Notes: a model not told the origin generated them from the letters alone. A DNA stretch of 36,902 nucleotides from a bacterium (GCA_011046415.1 DSAP01000108.1:1-36902), one strand, 5' to 3'; counted from the first letter of the stretch, positions 1-9,094 are shown. Translations and numbers: made by a program.

Positions 1-447
1 CGAATCCGTGCGCACGGATTCGGTCTCCCACAGCACCTTGTCGAATCCCGTGAATCCGCCGTGCAGGTGGTTGGGTCCGTCGTTGAGGGGCAGGGACCAG
101 GCCGTTCCGTCCAGTGTGAAGCGGCCCCCGGCGATCCGGTTGGCGTAACGTCCCGCGATGCACCCGAAATAGGGGTTGTTTTCCAGATACGCATCCAGGT
201 TGTCGTATCCGAGCGTCACATCCGTTTTGTTGCCGTCGCGGTCCGGCGCGACGATGCGGGTGATGATGCCCCCGTAATTCGTGATTTGAACGGTCATCTC
301 CCCGTTCGACAGGGTGAACAGGCTGACCGGGCGGCCATCCGGCATCTCGCCGAACGGCCGTTCTTTCAGGGTGAGTTTGCGGTCCGGTTTCAGGGCGCAT
401 CCGGCGATGAGCGTGATGCCGATCAAAAAAACCGTCAGTCGTTTCAT
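1..447 (-). CDS. galM: Aldose 1-epimerase (galactose mutarotase), lipoprotein form, 3' part cut by the window edge
   Basis: The reverse strand from 447 down to base 1 is an open frame of 149 codons that runs off the left edge. It begins MKRLTVFLIGITLIAGC, a signal sequence ending in a good lipobox (I-A-G-C), so the enzyme is probably anchored in the envelope. Family motifs are clear: NYGGIITRIVAPDRDG, the GCIAGRYANRIAGGRF block, and NHLHGG followed by GFDKVLW. Aldose 1-epimerases interconvert the alpha and beta anomers of sugars such as galactose and glucose. The HLHGG histidine is one of the active-site residues; the second histidine and the catalytic glutamate lie beyond the edge. AGGAGG at 452-457 is four bases from the ATG. 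A LacI-operator-like half site lies at 478-486 upstream. Confidence 0.9.
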   Translation of the reverse strand, partial: MKRLTVFLIGITLIAGCALKPDRKLTLKERPFGEMPDGRPVSLFTLSNGEMTVQITNYGGIITRIVAPDRDGNKTDVTLGYDNLDAYLENNPYFGCIAGRYANRIAGGRFTLDGTAWSLPLNDGPNHLHGGFTGFDKVLWETESVRTDS

Positions 448-748
448 ACATCCTCCTGGGATTCGGGTTTTATAACAGAAAACGATCCATCCAAAGATTT
501 CCATCCTGCGAATAAATATAAAATTCTCCGTCCGATGAAAAGGCGATATACTTCTCATGACTCTCCTCAGACCGGCTCCGGTCACCGGGAGCCGATTCCC
601 GATCTTTTGCCCCGTTGGATCACGCCCGCAAACGGAAAGCGACTGCCGGATCCCTTTTTCCGGTCCTGAACGAATCGGCTGAATCCGGCTTGTTTCTTTC
701 ACCCCGTTTTCGTCCGGACGGATCCCGAAACATGAGACAAAGGTTTCC
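448..748. other. Intergenic region upstream of galM
   Basis: No gene is visible in these 301 bases. On the minus strand there is a TATAAA at 469-474 that could serve as a -10 box for galM, but no convincing -35. The bases GAAAACGAT at 478-486 match half of the LacI-type operator found at 16024. A GC-rich hairpin lies at 573-594 (CGGCTCCGG / CCGGGAGCCG, one bulge). It is downstream of the acetyltransferase gene but has no T-run, so its role as a terminator is uncertain. Confidence 0.4.
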
Positions 749-1528
749 TCAGGCGCTCCGGATGGAATGCAGGATGTTGCGGAATCTCGTGCCGCTGATC
801 GGATGCTCGGCGATCGGCCTCCCGTCATAGAGGATGCAGAACGTGCCGAAGGCGCACGGGCTGTTTTGGGCCTCTTCGGCGCTTTTCAGGGAGACGACCC
901 TGGGCCGCAGACCGAATTCCTTTTCCGCGGTTTCGCAGATTTCCTTCACATTCTTGACGGTGTAGGGACATTGATCCGACCGGATGATCGTCAGGCCGCG
1001 GCCGAAAGCCTTCCGTCTTTCATCCCAATCTCCCCTGAACCGGGGAGCCGGTGCGGAGTTCGTGAGCCGGCACACGAGCAGTTCGAAATCCGGCGCCGCC
1101 GTGTCGGCCGTTTCGAAACCGTTTTGGATGAAGAGTTCCCTGCCCGCCATGAAGGATCCTTTCCGTGTCACGACGGAGACACCGGAAAACCCCGCCTCCC
1201 GGGCGTCTTTCAGACATTCGTCCAGCAGTCTGGATCCGTAACCCTTCCCCTTGTAGGCTTTCCTGAAGCCGACGAAAATGCAATGGATAAACAGGTGTCC
1301 GTCCGCCGCGACAGGCCTCCAGGCCTGCGCGCCGGGGATGTACTCGATCATGCCCTGTGCGCCATCCCGTTCCGAAACCAGCATCTTGATCTTCATGCCT
1401 TCTGCAAACCGCTGCTTCATCCAGGCGATTTTCTCCGTATATCCTTCCCTCCGGATATCTTTATATCCGCAGATCCCGTAATTCAGCATGTTTCCTTCGT
1501 TCAGATCGACGATCGAAACGCCGTCCAC
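749..1528 (-). CDS. GNAT family N-acetyltransferase with C-terminal YoaP-like domain
   Basis: The 259-residue protein has a GNAT fold in its first ~155 residues. The acetyl-CoA binding loop is visible as AYKGKGYGSRLLDECLKDA (about residues 91-109), followed by a segment ending in LFIQNGF, typical of the last strands of the fold. The C-terminal part (about 190-259) resembles the YoaP-like domain (Pfam PF14268): CPYTVKNVKEI, then KSAEEAQNSPCAFGTF, then HPISGTRFRNI. The substrate of this group is not established; acetylation of a small molecule or protein amine is the general expectation. The start is GTG, supported by GGAGG seven bases upstream. It lies 62 bases downstream of the AIM24-like gene and may be cotranscribed with it. 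Confidence 0.82.
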   Translation of the reverse strand: MDGVSIVDLNEGNMLNYGICGYKDIRREGYTEKIAWMKQRFAEGMKIKMLVSERDGAQGMIEYIPGAQAWRPVAADGHLFIHCIFVGFRKAYKGKGYGSRLLDECLKDAREAGFSGVSVVTRKGSFMAGRELFIQNGFETADTAAPDFELLVCRLTNSAPAPRFRGDWDERRKAFGRGLTIIRSDQCPYTVKNVKEICETAEKEFGLRPRVVSLKSAEEAQNSPCAFGTFCILYDGRPIAEHPISGTRFRNILHSIRSA

Positions 1529-1590
1529 CGAGAACCCTCCTTATTTATCCGTCCGGAACAATTTTGGCCGGACGAATTGAATACCGCATA

Positions 1591-2364
1591 TCAGATGGAC
1601 CGGCCTCCGAAAGTGAATCCTTCTCCTTTGCGCCGGCCCCCGGCGGAAGGCGCATGGGCGAGAATCCGGTCCGCAAGCCGGGAGAAAGGCAGGCTTTGAA
1701 GCAGCACAATGCCCGTTCCCCGCAGCGTCGCCAGGAACACGCCCTCCCCCCCGAAAAACATGGATTTGAGTCCCCCGACGAACTGGATGTCGTAATCGAT
1801 GCCGGGGGTGAAGGCCACGATACAGCCCGTGTCCACACGGAGGGTCTGCCCCCGGATTTCCTTTCGGACCACGGTGCCTCCCGCCTGCACGAAGACCATG
1901 CCGTCGCCGCGCAGGCGCTGCAGGATGAAACCTTCGCCTCCGAAGAATCCGGCGCCGAGGCGTTTGGCGAAGGCGATGCCGATTTCCGTACCCAGCGCCG
2001 CGCAGAGAAACGCGTCTTTCTGGCAGAGGAGTTCGCCGCCGATTTCGTCCAGGTCGACGGGAATGATTTTCCCCGGATAGGGTGCCGCGAACGCCACCCG
2101 CTTCTTGTCCGGATGCAGATTTTTGAAATGGGTCAGGAAAAGCGATTCACCGGACAGGATCCGTTTGCCCGCGGAGAGCAGTTTCCCCAGCGCTTTTTGG
2201 GACGGGCTGGATCCATCGCCCATTTTGGTCTCGAAGGTGATGCCGTCTTCCATATAGTTCATGGCGCCGGCCTCGGCGATGACGGTCTCGTGGCGGTCGA
2301 GTTCGATTTCGACAATCTGCATGTCGTCGCCGAGTATCGTGTAGTCGATTTCATGGCATTGCAT
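1591..2364 (-). CDS. AIM24 / TIGR00266 family protein
   Basis: This 257-residue protein matches the AIM24 family (TIGR00266), whose fold is a trimeric beta prism related to tryptophan-regulated attenuation proteins. Landmarks are [13 protein letters not shown] near the N-terminus, [16 protein letters not shown] in the middle, and a repeated version, [20 protein letters not shown], near the C-terminus. These two glycine-rich repeats reflect the internal repeat of the family. The biochemical role of bacterial members is unknown; the yeast namesake is a mitochondrial protein of inner-membrane organisation. I chose the ATG at 2364 over a TTG at 2397, because homology-like sequence begins there and GGAG lies upstream (11 bases away); the TTG has no ribosome binding site. 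A sigma-70-like promoter sits about 100 bases upstream. Confidence 0.82.
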   Translation of the reverse strand: MQCHEIDYTILGDDMQIVEIELDRHETVIAEAGAMNYMEDGITFETKMGDGSSPSQKALGKLLSAGKRILSGESLFLTHFKNLHPDKKRVAFAAPYPGKIIPVDLDEIGGELLCQKDAFLCAALGTEIGIAFAKRLGAGFFGGEGFILQRLRGDGMVFVQAGGTVVRKEIRGQTLRVDTGCIVAFTPGIDYDIQFVGGLKSMFFGGEGVFLATLRGTGIVLLQSLPFSRLADRILAHAPSAGGRRKGEGFTFGGRSI

Positions 2365-2464
2365 GCGTCCCGGTTCTCCAGAGATGATTATCGTCAATAT
2401 GTGAATAATTCAGGCGATTTTGACAGATCAATGTCGTCATTTTTGATCTTCCTGATTTGACCTC

Positions 2465-2493
2465 AATATAGACATCAATGGGGTCAATATCAA
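2465..2493 (-). promoter_or_regulatory. Sigma-70-like promoter for the AIM24-family gene
   Basis: Read on the minus strand: TTGATA (2493-2488), a 17-base spacer, then TATATT (2470-2465). The predicted transcript would start near 2458 and carry a leader of roughly 95 bases before the ATG at 2364. Box quality and spacing are good, but this is inferred from sequence only. Confidence 0.5.
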
Positions 2494-3016
2494 GGTGTTT
2501 GATGGGTCACAGACGGGCCTCAGACTCTGAACAACGTTCACGGGCCGTCCCATCCCGGAAACCGCCCACAGAAAACACGAAAGGAAATCAGAACCGCAGA
2601 GAAGGAAACAAACAAAATTAAAAGTTTAAAATGACAGAGTCCCAACGCCCGCTAAATTCCGGCCTTAAGAACGCCGGGAAGACAAGTGGGGCGGGATTGG
2701 ATTCCGGGGACGGGGTGCAATGAGGCGGCATATCAAATGTCGTCCTGTGGAAATTAACGTTATCCGAGTGAGTTTCGGGCGTACCCTGTACGGCAGATTT
2801 TTGTGTCAGCCGCAGTTTTTGGGGCACCTTTTCCTGAAATAAGGCGCATAAGAACTTGCGATTTCATGGATTCCCGATTCCCCCTCGCCCGACCCATGGA
2901 TTCCCGGCAGAAGATTTCGGGTAAGACGGAGCCTGCGGGGTGCCCGTAACGGTGGGCGGGATGGGGACGCTGCAGGCACTCTGCCCGGCGTTATCCAAAT
3001 CCGGTTCGAATGCCAA
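2494..3016. other. Intergenic region between AIM24-family gene and glycogen phosphorylase
   Basis: No convincing gene is present. The largest open frames here have no ribosome binding site and show no family resemblance. The stretch holds a direct repeat of CATGGATTCCCG (2865-2876 and 2894-2905), which might be the remnant of a dispersed intergenic repeat, and a short CGTAC/GTACG hairpin near 2795. Its base composition varies, with A-rich patches around 2570-2635. I see no RNA gene. Confidence 0.4.
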
Positions 3017-3045
3017 TTGACTTTAATCCTTTTTTTGATTATAAT
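3017..3045 (+). promoter_or_regulatory. Consensus sigma-70 promoter of the glycogen phosphorylase gene
   Basis: TTGACT (3017-3022), a 17-base spacer and a perfect TATAAT (3040-3045). Transcription would begin near 3052, giving a short AT-rich leader of about 33 bases. This is the best promoter match in the window. Confidence 0.7.
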
Positions 3046-3084
3046 TAAAACCGTACATTTTTTTAACCAGTTGAGTCGACTTTT

Positions 3085-5223
3085 ATGAAAGTGTTGGAAC
3101 ATCATTTTCCTTTTCTTCCCGAACGGTTGATCCGTCTCGGTGACCTGGCCTACAATCTCTGGTTCAGTTGGCATTCCAAAGCCGTGGATCTGTTTAAGGA
3201 AATGGACCAGCCGCTCTGGGAACGGACCGGCCGCAACCCGGTACGGATGCTGCATGAAGTCGATGCGGGCCGGATCGAAGAGCTGGCCGGGGAAAAAGCC
3301 TATGTCCGGAAGTACGACGCCGTGATCCGGGCGATGGATCATTACCTGACTGACAAGAAGACCTGGTTCAATATCCGGCATGAGGCGTTTCCCGGTCCCG
3401 TCGCCTATTTCAGCATGGAATTCGGCGTGCATGAATCACTGCCCATCTATTCCGGCGGTCTCGGAATATTGGCCGGCGACCACCTGAAATCCGCCTCTGA
3501 TCTGGGAATCCCGCTCGTCGGCGTCGGCCTGCTTTACCGGGAGTCCTACTTCACCCAGCAGATCTCACTCAGCGGCCATCAACAGTCCCATTATGTCTAC
3601 AATAATTTCTCCAATCTGCCCGTACGCGCCGTCATGGGCAAAAACGGAGATCAGCTCACGATTCACGTGGTCACGGACGGGAAGCAGATCGCCGCCAAAC
3701 TCTGGCAGGCACAAATCGGCCGCGTCCCGCTTTATCTGCTCGACACCGATCTCCCGGAAAATTCAAACGGCGACCGCAAAATCACAGAAAGACTCTACGT
3801 GGGTGATCGTGACATGCGCCTGCTACAGGAGATACTCCTCGGCATCGGCGGCGTGCGTGCACTGGATGCGATCGGGATCGCGCCTTCGGTCTGGCATATG
3901 AATGAAGGTCATTGCAGTTTCCTCATCGTCGAACGCATACGCCGGCTGGTTGAGTCGGGCATGCCCTTCGACCAGGCGGTAGAGGAGATCCGGAAAACGA
4001 CCGTGTTCACGACCCATACGCCCATACCCGCAGGCAACGAGATGTTCGAAACCGCGCGCATCGAATCCGCTTTCAGGCCCTGCTGGGAAAAACTGGGAAT
4101 CGACCGCGACCGGTTCATGCGTCTCGGGCAATCCCGGAAGGATCCCGATCCCCATGCATTCAATATGACTATCCTGGCGCTTTACCACTCCCGAGAAGCC
4201 AATGCCGTCAGCCGGCTTCACGGCACCGTCTCGCGGCATATGTGGCAGCATGTCTTTCCGGATCGTTCCGCTGAAGAAGTGCCGATCAGGGCCATTACCA
4301 ACGGTGTGCATACGCGCACCTGGATGGCCGGTCCCATGAAAGATCTGCTCGACCGGTATCTGGGTCCGGACTGGCGGCATCAGATCACGGAAACCGCCAT
4401 TTGGGAAAAAGTCGGGCGCATCCCGGATAAAGTCCTGTGGGAGACACATCAGACTTTAAAGAAAGCCCTTTTAGAGGAAGTCCGGTGCCGTCTCGTCAGG
4501 GAGCGGGACCGGAACGGGGAATCCGGTGACGCGCTCAGGGAAGCAGAAGCCATCCTGAATCCTGAATTTCTGACCCTCGGTTTCGCCCGCCGTTTCGCTC
4601 AGTACAAACGGGGCGCGATGCTCTTCCGGGATCGTGAACGGTTGAAACACCTGCTCACTGGTTCGGATCGGCCGGTCCAGATTTTGTTCGCCGGCAAGGC
4701 CCATCCGGCCGACCAGCCGGGAAAGGCGTTGATCCGGGAGATCTATCAGGAGAGTCGCAACCCCGAATTTCAGAACCGCATCGTGTTCGTGGAGAATTAT
4801 GACATCACCCTGGCCCGCCATCTGGTCAGCGGCGTGGATGTCTGGCTCAACACCCCCCGCCGGCCTCTCGAAGCCAGCGGCACCAGCGGTATGAAGGTCG
4901 CGGCGAACGGCGGCATCAATCTGAGCGTACTCGACGGCTGGTGGCGCGAGGCCTATCAGGAAGACAACGGCTGGGCGATCGGCGAAGACCGGGACTATTA
5001 CAATGAATGGGAACAGGACGAGACCGACAGCCAGTCTCTATACAACCTGCTGGAACACGCCGTGATCCCGCTCTATTACACGCGCAACGGCGAGGGCATC
5101 CCAGAAGGATGGGTGAAACGCATGAAGGCCTCGATGACGGCCGTGATTCCCGTGTTCAACACCCACCGTATGCTGATGGAATATGTCGAAAGCATGTACC
5201 TGCCGAAACCGTCCGGGAAATGA
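3085..5223 (+). CDS. glgP: Alpha-glucan (glycogen/maltodextrin) phosphorylase
   Basis: The 712-residue enzyme removes glucose units from glycogen or maltodextrin as glucose 1-phosphate, using pyridoxal phosphate. The first ~95 residues look like the DUF3417 domain that begins the TIGR02094 class of phosphorylases ([16 protein letters not shown], then [11 protein letters not shown]). Next come [20 protein letters not shown] and [20 protein letters not shown], then [22 protein letters not shown] and, near the C-terminus, [19 protein letters not shown]. Lys604 in SGMK corresponds to the lysine that binds pyridoxal phosphate. The length fits the short bacterial class better than the ~800-900-residue animal and E. 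coli type. Upstream of the ATG there is no strong Shine-Dalgarno, only an AT-rich leader. The gene appears to stand alone, driven by the promoter at 3017-3045. Confidence 0.95.
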   Translation: MKVLEHHFPFLPERLIRLGDLAYNLWFSWHSKAVDLFKEMDQPLWERTGRNPVRMLHEVDAGRIEELAGEKAYVRKYDAVIRAMDHYLTDKKTWFNIRHEAFPGPVAYFSMEFGVHESLPIYSGGLGILAGDHLKSASDLGIPLVGVGLLYRESYFTQQISLSGHQQSHYVYNNFSNLPVRAVMGKNGDQLTIHVVTDGKQIAAKLWQAQIGRVPLYLLDTDLPENSNGDRKITERLYVGDRDMRLLQEILLGIGGVRALDAIGIAPSVWHMNEGHCSFLIVERIRRLVESGMPFDQAVEEIRKTTVFTTHTPIPAGNEMFETARIESAFRPCWEKLGIDRDRFMRLGQSRKDPDPHAFNMTILALYHSREANAVSRLHGTVSRHMWQHVFPDRSAEEVPIRAITNGVHTRTWMAGPMKDLLDRYLGPDWRHQITETAIWEKVGRIPDKVLWETHQTLKKALLEEVRCRLVRERDRNGESGDALREAEAILNPEFLTLGFARRFAQYKRGAMLFRDRERLKHLLTGSDRPVQILFAGKAHPADQPGKALIREIYQESRNPEFQNRIVFVENYDITLARHLVSGVDVWLNTPRRPLEASGTSGMKVAANGGINLSVLDGWWREAYQEDNGWAIGEDRDYYNEWEQDETDSQSLYNLLEHAVIPLYYTRNGEGIPEGWVKRMKASMTAVIPVFNTHRMLMEYVESMYLPKPSGK

Positions 5224-5275
5224 GATTCCGTCCGTGATCCCGAATCAGGAGCGACAGGATTCTCGGGGCGATTTC

Positions 5276-5304
5276 TTGTTTTTTTTGCCAGTATGTGTTA
5301 TCTT
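5276..5304 (+). promoter_or_regulatory. Sigma-70-like promoter upstream of the FemAB-like gene
   Basis: TTGTTT (5276-5281), a 17-base spacer and TATCTT (5299-5304). The -10 box is the same hexamer proposed for the LacI operon. The predicted start near 5311 leaves a leader of 43 or 91 bases, depending on which start codon is used. Confidence 0.4.
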
Positions 5305-5353
5305 CCTTTTGTTCTTTCATGGTTAACAGCATGCGCACTTTGCGCTGCGTCCT

Positions 5354-6457
5354 GTGAGTCGCAATCGCCGGTGTCCTGACGGCGTCGGAGCGGATCGTCA
5401 ATTGAAAAATTCCGGTAAATCAGAATCCTTCACCCTTCTCCATCGACAGGATCTGGACAAAGACGCATGGGGACGGTTTGTCGCGGCGAATCCCCACGGC
5501 ACTGTGTTTCATACCCCCGAGTGCTACGAGGTTTTTCTCGGGACGAAGGGATACATGCCCTACGCCTGCGCCGCATGCGACCGGCAGGGCGAGATCCAGG
5601 CGTTGATCACGCCTGTGGTGGTTTCGCTGTATGACGGGATCCTGAAACCGCTGTCATCACGCGCCCTGCATTTCGGCGGCCCACTCTTTTCGGACGACCC
5701 GGAAGGGATCGCGGCCCTTCGGTTCCTGTTAAACCATTACACGAATGCGGTCCGGAAGTATGCCATCTTTACAGAATTCAGGAATCTGACCGATGTCTCA
5801 GGAATCATGACGACGCTCGATCAATTGGGATTCGTGTTCGAACCGCATGTCAATTACTGGCAGGAATTGGATCGATCTTTGGATGCCATCTGGAAACAGA
5901 TGAAACCATCGGCCAGGACATCCATCCGCAAGGCGAGAAAAGAGGGCCTGAAGATCCTGCCGGTCGACGACCGTGCCGGAATCTCCGCATGGTACAAACT
6001 GCTTGACGATACCTACCGTCGCAAGGCCTTGCCGCTTGCGGATATTTCCCTGTTTGAAAGGACGTTCGACATCCTGGTTCCGGCCGGTATGGCGAAATTC
6101 TATACCGGTGTCGTGAAAGACCGGATCGTCGGATCGTTTCTGATTCTTCTTTACAAGAAAATCATTTATATCTGGTACACCGCGGACGAGACCAGTATGC
6201 GATACACGCGTCCCACCGACGGATTCATGGGATTTCTCCTCCGGTGGGGACTTGAAAACGGGTATCATCACATCGACTGGGGATGGGCGGGGAAGAAAGA
6301 TGAACCCTACGGGGTTCGTGAATTCAAGTCCAAGTACGGCGGCCGTGAAATCTGTTACGGCCGGCATGTTTTTGTCCACAAACCTGTGATTCTGGCTGCG
6401 AGCCGGATTGCGTATCAGGGGCTGCGCCTGCTTCGCAGGATCATCCCGGGCTCATAG
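5354..6457 (+). CDS. FemAB-like / GNAT-fold protein (lipid II aminoacyltransferase-like)
   Basis: The 367-residue protein has the look of a FemAB-type or Pfam PF13480 acetyltransferase. An N-terminal half begins with WGRFVAANPHGTVFHTPECYEVF. A basic stretch, MKPSARTSIRKARKEGLKI, is typical of the central part of this fold. A C-terminal GNAT-like half follows, with RIVGSFLILLYKKIIYIWYTA and then GYHHIDWGW and GVREFKSKYGG. Relatives add amino acids to lipid II or modify other cell-surface molecules; the substrate here is unknown. The start is uncertain: GTG at 5354 opens the frame without a ribosome binding site, and TTG at 5402 has GGAG eleven bases upstream. A 12-codon frame beginning ATG at 5319 ends in a TGA that overlaps the GTG (GTGA), which might couple translation. 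Confidence 0.75.
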   Translation: MSRNRRCPDGVGADRQLKNSGKSESFTLLHRQDLDKDAWGRFVAANPHGTVFHTPECYEVFLGTKGYMPYACAACDRQGEIQALITPVVVSLYDGILKPLSSRALHFGGPLFSDDPEGIAALRFLLNHYTNAVRKYAIFTEFRNLTDVSGIMTTLDQLGFVFEPHVNYWQELDRSLDAIWKQMKPSARTSIRKARKEGLKILPVDDRAGISAWYKLLDDTYRRKALPLADISLFERTFDILVPAGMAKFYTGVVKDRIVGSFLILLYKKIIYIWYTADETSMRYTRPTDGFMGFLLRWGLENGYHHIDWGWAGKKDEPYGVREFKSKYGGREICYGRHVFVHKPVILAASRIAYQGLRLLRRIIPGS

Positions 6458-6518
6458 ATTTCCACAATTTCATCCCGTTATCGGCTTTATATCAATCTGA
6501 AAACAGGCCGCCGTTTTA

Positions 6519-6535
6519 TTGGCAAAATATTTGCT
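6519..6535 (+). promoter_or_regulatory. Sigma-54 (RpoN) type -24/-12 promoter
   Basis: The 17 bases TTGGCAAAATATTTGCT fit the TTGGCA-N6-TTGCW pattern, with the invariant GG (6521-6522) and GC (6533-6534) separated by exactly ten bases. Transcription would start near 6546, leaving a leader of about 167 bases before the chemotaxis receptor. Control of motility genes by sigma-54 is common in other bacteria. No activator site was identified. Confidence 0.5.
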
Positions 6536-6712
6536 TGCGATATTTCGAAAATACATGGTGATGAATCGTTCATCGATTGCAATCCGATGGAATGATGTTC
6601 CTGCGGGCCATTCACCGTCCGGAAAATTTATCGAAAGGGCGTGTTTTGATGAAATGGATCATTGCAAAAGAGAAGGACTCTCCTTCCGGAAAATGATTCG
6701 AGAAAGGATGAT

Positions 6713-9094
6713 ATGCGCATACCGGCCGTCCGGATCCTCAAGATCCACAGGATTTCAATCCTGCGCGTGAGCGCGTTCGCTCTCTTTGCGGTCTTCGGCA
6801 TCACCGGCTATTTCAAGCTGGAAGAGGGGGTCATCCTTCAGGATCCCGCGCTTCTTTCTGTCGCGAGGCGAGACATGCTGGGGGCCATCCTGGGTTACGG
6901 TCTGTTGCTCGCCGGGTTACAGTGGCTATCCAACCGGATCGCGTTACGGCCGACAAAGCGTGTGCTCGATGCCGGCAAGAAGATCGCCTCCGAGGGAATC
7001 GGCGTCTTGTCCAATGCGATCGGAGAATTGTCGCAGGGAGACATGACGAAAGAGATTCGCCCGGAAAGAGAGACCCTTCCGGATTCAGGCCAGCCTGCCT
7101 TGAATCAAATCATCGATATTTTCAATGCGATGCAGAAAAATCTCGGAGATGCCTATCAGGCCTTCAACAACATCACGGGGATTCCCTGTAAACGTCTCTT
7201 CTATGTGGGTTCGGATCCCTTCCTGGAAGGCCGGCGCTGCGGCGAGATGATGGGCAGATGCCTCAAGGGCGGGGGCCGGATCATCGTGACGGCGGAGTCG
7301 TTCGGCAATATCAATCTGGATCTGAGGAGACGGGGCTTTTTGAGCACGATCCGTGAAAAATATTCCGACGTTGAAGTCATCGCCACACTCGACGCGACCG
7401 CGGCGCAAGGGATCGCTTATGAGGTGGGGCGTGAGGCACTCAAAAAGCATCCGGATGTCACGGGAATCTATGTGGCCAGCGGGTCTTCCGCCGCCCAGTT
7501 CGCCAAAGCGGTCGTGGATGCAGGCCGATCGGGCCAGATCAAGATCGTCTGTCATGATTTAGTCGATGAAACCATGCGATACATCCAAGACGGTGTCATC
7601 ACTGCGACACTCAGCCAGAATTCTCCCGCACAGGGCCACGATCCCGTCGTTCATATGTATAATCATCTCTCCGCGGGATGGAACCCGGTCATCCCGTTTT
7701 TACTAACCGAAATGGAAGAGGTCCATGCGGATAATGTAAATTCATTTTGGCGGGAAGGCCAGGGCATCCAGATCTCGAAAGAGGCCAGGGATAAACTGGC
7801 CAAACCGATCCGAAGAACGGCAGACAAACCCCTGCGAATCGCTTTCCTCGGGCGGGATGACACGGCGTTCTGGCAGTCCATAAACAGAGGCGTCGAAGAG
7901 GCCCGGAATACTTTGAGGGGACTTCCCGTCACCGTAGACGGGATCGTTCCGCCGAAGGTCCGGGAAGTTCACCGGATCACGGCGGACATTTACGGGCCGG
8001 CCATCGAGAAAGTCGTTTCCGATCAATATGACGGTCTGATCACCATGGCCAGCGATCAGGGATTCATTCCCTACATCAATCAAGCGGTGGATGCCGGAAT
8101 CCCGGTCGGATTGTATAACAGTGATCCGACGAGTCTGCGCGGACTGATTGTCACGATCTCCTCGCAGGCGGTACATCTGCTGGGGGTCAGCGAGAATCTG
8201 GCCTCGAGCACCGCACAGACCAGCGAAGCCACGGTGCAGATCCAGAATGCCATGGATCATGTCGCGCGAAGCGCACGGTCCCAGAATGACGATGTCTCGA
8301 AAACCGCAGAAGTCCTCGAAAAATTGCTCACGAATATCGTACGGGTCCGGAAGGACACAGAGCAAAGCGCAAGGGAGGCCGAGATCACCATCGGCTCGGT
8401 CGTGACCGGCACCGAGGCGATGAACCGGACCCTGAAGACTATGAAATCCATCGAGAAATCGGTGTCCGGAACCTGGGGCATTGTGGAAGAACTGGGCAAA
8501 CACTCCGAGCGGATCGATGCGGTCGTCGATTTGATCGACGATATCGCCTCCCGGGTCAACGTGCTGGCATTGAATGCGGCGATCGAGGCGACCAGGGCGG
8601 GAGAGTTCGGGGCAGGATTCATGGTCGTGGCACAGGAAATCCGGAGTCTCGCGAAGAAGACGGCGGAAGGGACCAGGGAAGTCGCGCGGTTGATTGAGTC
8701 GGTCCAAAGTGATATCGTCAAGGTGGATCGCGTGATGTCCGGGGGGCTGGCGAAACTGGAACAAACGTCCAAACTGGCGGATGAATCCATTCAGGTCGTC
8801 GCCGAGATCCAGAAACGCGTCGAGACCGACAAACACCGTATTTTGAGTATCTCAAAAGCCATGCAGGAAATGGAGGAGTCCTCGCTGAACGTCGGGCAGG
8901 CCATGCAAAACGTCGGTACGGTCAGTCAAAGGAACATGGTCGCGGTTCAACAGGTGAATGAATTGACCCGGAACATGACCGAACAGCTCGAAACCGTCAC
9001 GAACCTGGCCAAGTCGCTCGAAACGATGGCCGGGGGTGAACAGAGAATGCTGGCCAAATTCAGTTTGGCGGAAGCCGACACGAATCTTCCATGA
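6713..9094 (+). CDS. Methyl-accepting chemotaxis protein with cytosolic periplasmic-binding-protein-like sensor
   Basis: The 793-residue receptor has two close membrane helices (about residues 15-34 and 56-73), joined by only ~20 periplasmic residues. A HAMP-like linker containing GELSQGDMTKEI follows. Residues ~160-345 resemble the second lobe of a sugar-binding or LacI-type protein (LFYVGSDPFLEGRRCGEMM, then GIYVASGSSAAQFAKAV). Residues ~372-475 resemble the first lobe (LRIAFLGRDDTAFWQSINRG, then YDGLITMASDQGF and AGIPVGLYNSDP). The order is the reverse of the usual one. From ~486 the rest is the coiled-coil signalling domain, with its conserved tip at ~605-660 (NVLALNAAIEATRAGE, then GFMVVAQEIRSLAKK). 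No third membrane helix separates sensor from signalling domain. I chose the ATG at 6713, with AAAGGA just upstream, over a TTG at 6662. No CheR-docking pentapeptide is visible at the end. Confidence 0.88.
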   Translation: MRIPAVRILKIHRISILRVSAFALFAVFGITGYFKLEEGVILQDPALLSVARRDMLGAILGYGLLLAGLQWLSNRIALRPTKRVLDAGKKIASEGIGVLSNAIGELSQGDMTKEIRPERETLPDSGQPALNQIIDIFNAMQKNLGDAYQAFNNITGIPCKRLFYVGSDPFLEGRRCGEMMGRCLKGGGRIIVTAESFGNINLDLRRRGFLSTIREKYSDVEVIATLDATAAQGIAYEVGREALKKHPDVTGIYVASGSSAAQFAKAVVDAGRSGQIKIVCHDLVDETMRYIQDGVITATLSQNSPAQGHDPVVHMYNHLSAGWNPVIPFLLTEMEEVHADNVNSFWREGQGIQISKEARDKLAKPIRRTADKPLRIAFLGRDDTAFWQSINRGVEEARNTLRGLPVTVDGIVPPKVREVHRITADIYGPAIEKVVSDQYDGLITMASDQGFIPYINQAVDAGIPVGLYNSDPTSLRGLIVTISSQAVHLLGVSENLASSTAQTSEATVQIQNAMDHVARSARSQNDDVSKTAEVLEKLLTNIVRVRKDTEQSAREAEITIGSVVTGTEAMNRTLKTMKSIEKSVSGTWGIVEELGKHSERIDAVVDLIDDIASRVNVLALNAAIEATRAGEFGAGFMVVAQEIRSLAKKTAEGTREVARLIESVQSDIVKVDRVMSGGLAKLEQTSKLADESIQVVAEIQKRVETDKHRILSISKAMQEMEESSLNVGQAMQNVGTVSQRNMVAVQQVNELTRNMTEQLETVTNLAKSLETMAGGEQRMLAKFSLAEADTNLP

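Noticed and set aside
1564-2460. 298-codon plus-strand open frame opposite the AIM24-family gene
   Set aside because: The minus-strand product matches a known family; this one does not and lacks a ribosome binding site.
2865-2905. Direct repeat CATGGATTCCCG, considered as a CRISPR or mobile-element trace
   Set aside because: Only two short copies are present, without regular spacers or terminal inverted repeats.
2995-3016. GGTTCGAAT resembling a tRNA T-loop
   Set aside because: The flanking bases do not form a T-stem, and no acceptor or anticodon arm is found upstream.
5319-5357. 12-codon frame before the FemAB-like gene, ending in a GTGA overlap
   Set aside because: It has no ribosome binding site and the overlap may be chance; it is noted under the gene but not called.
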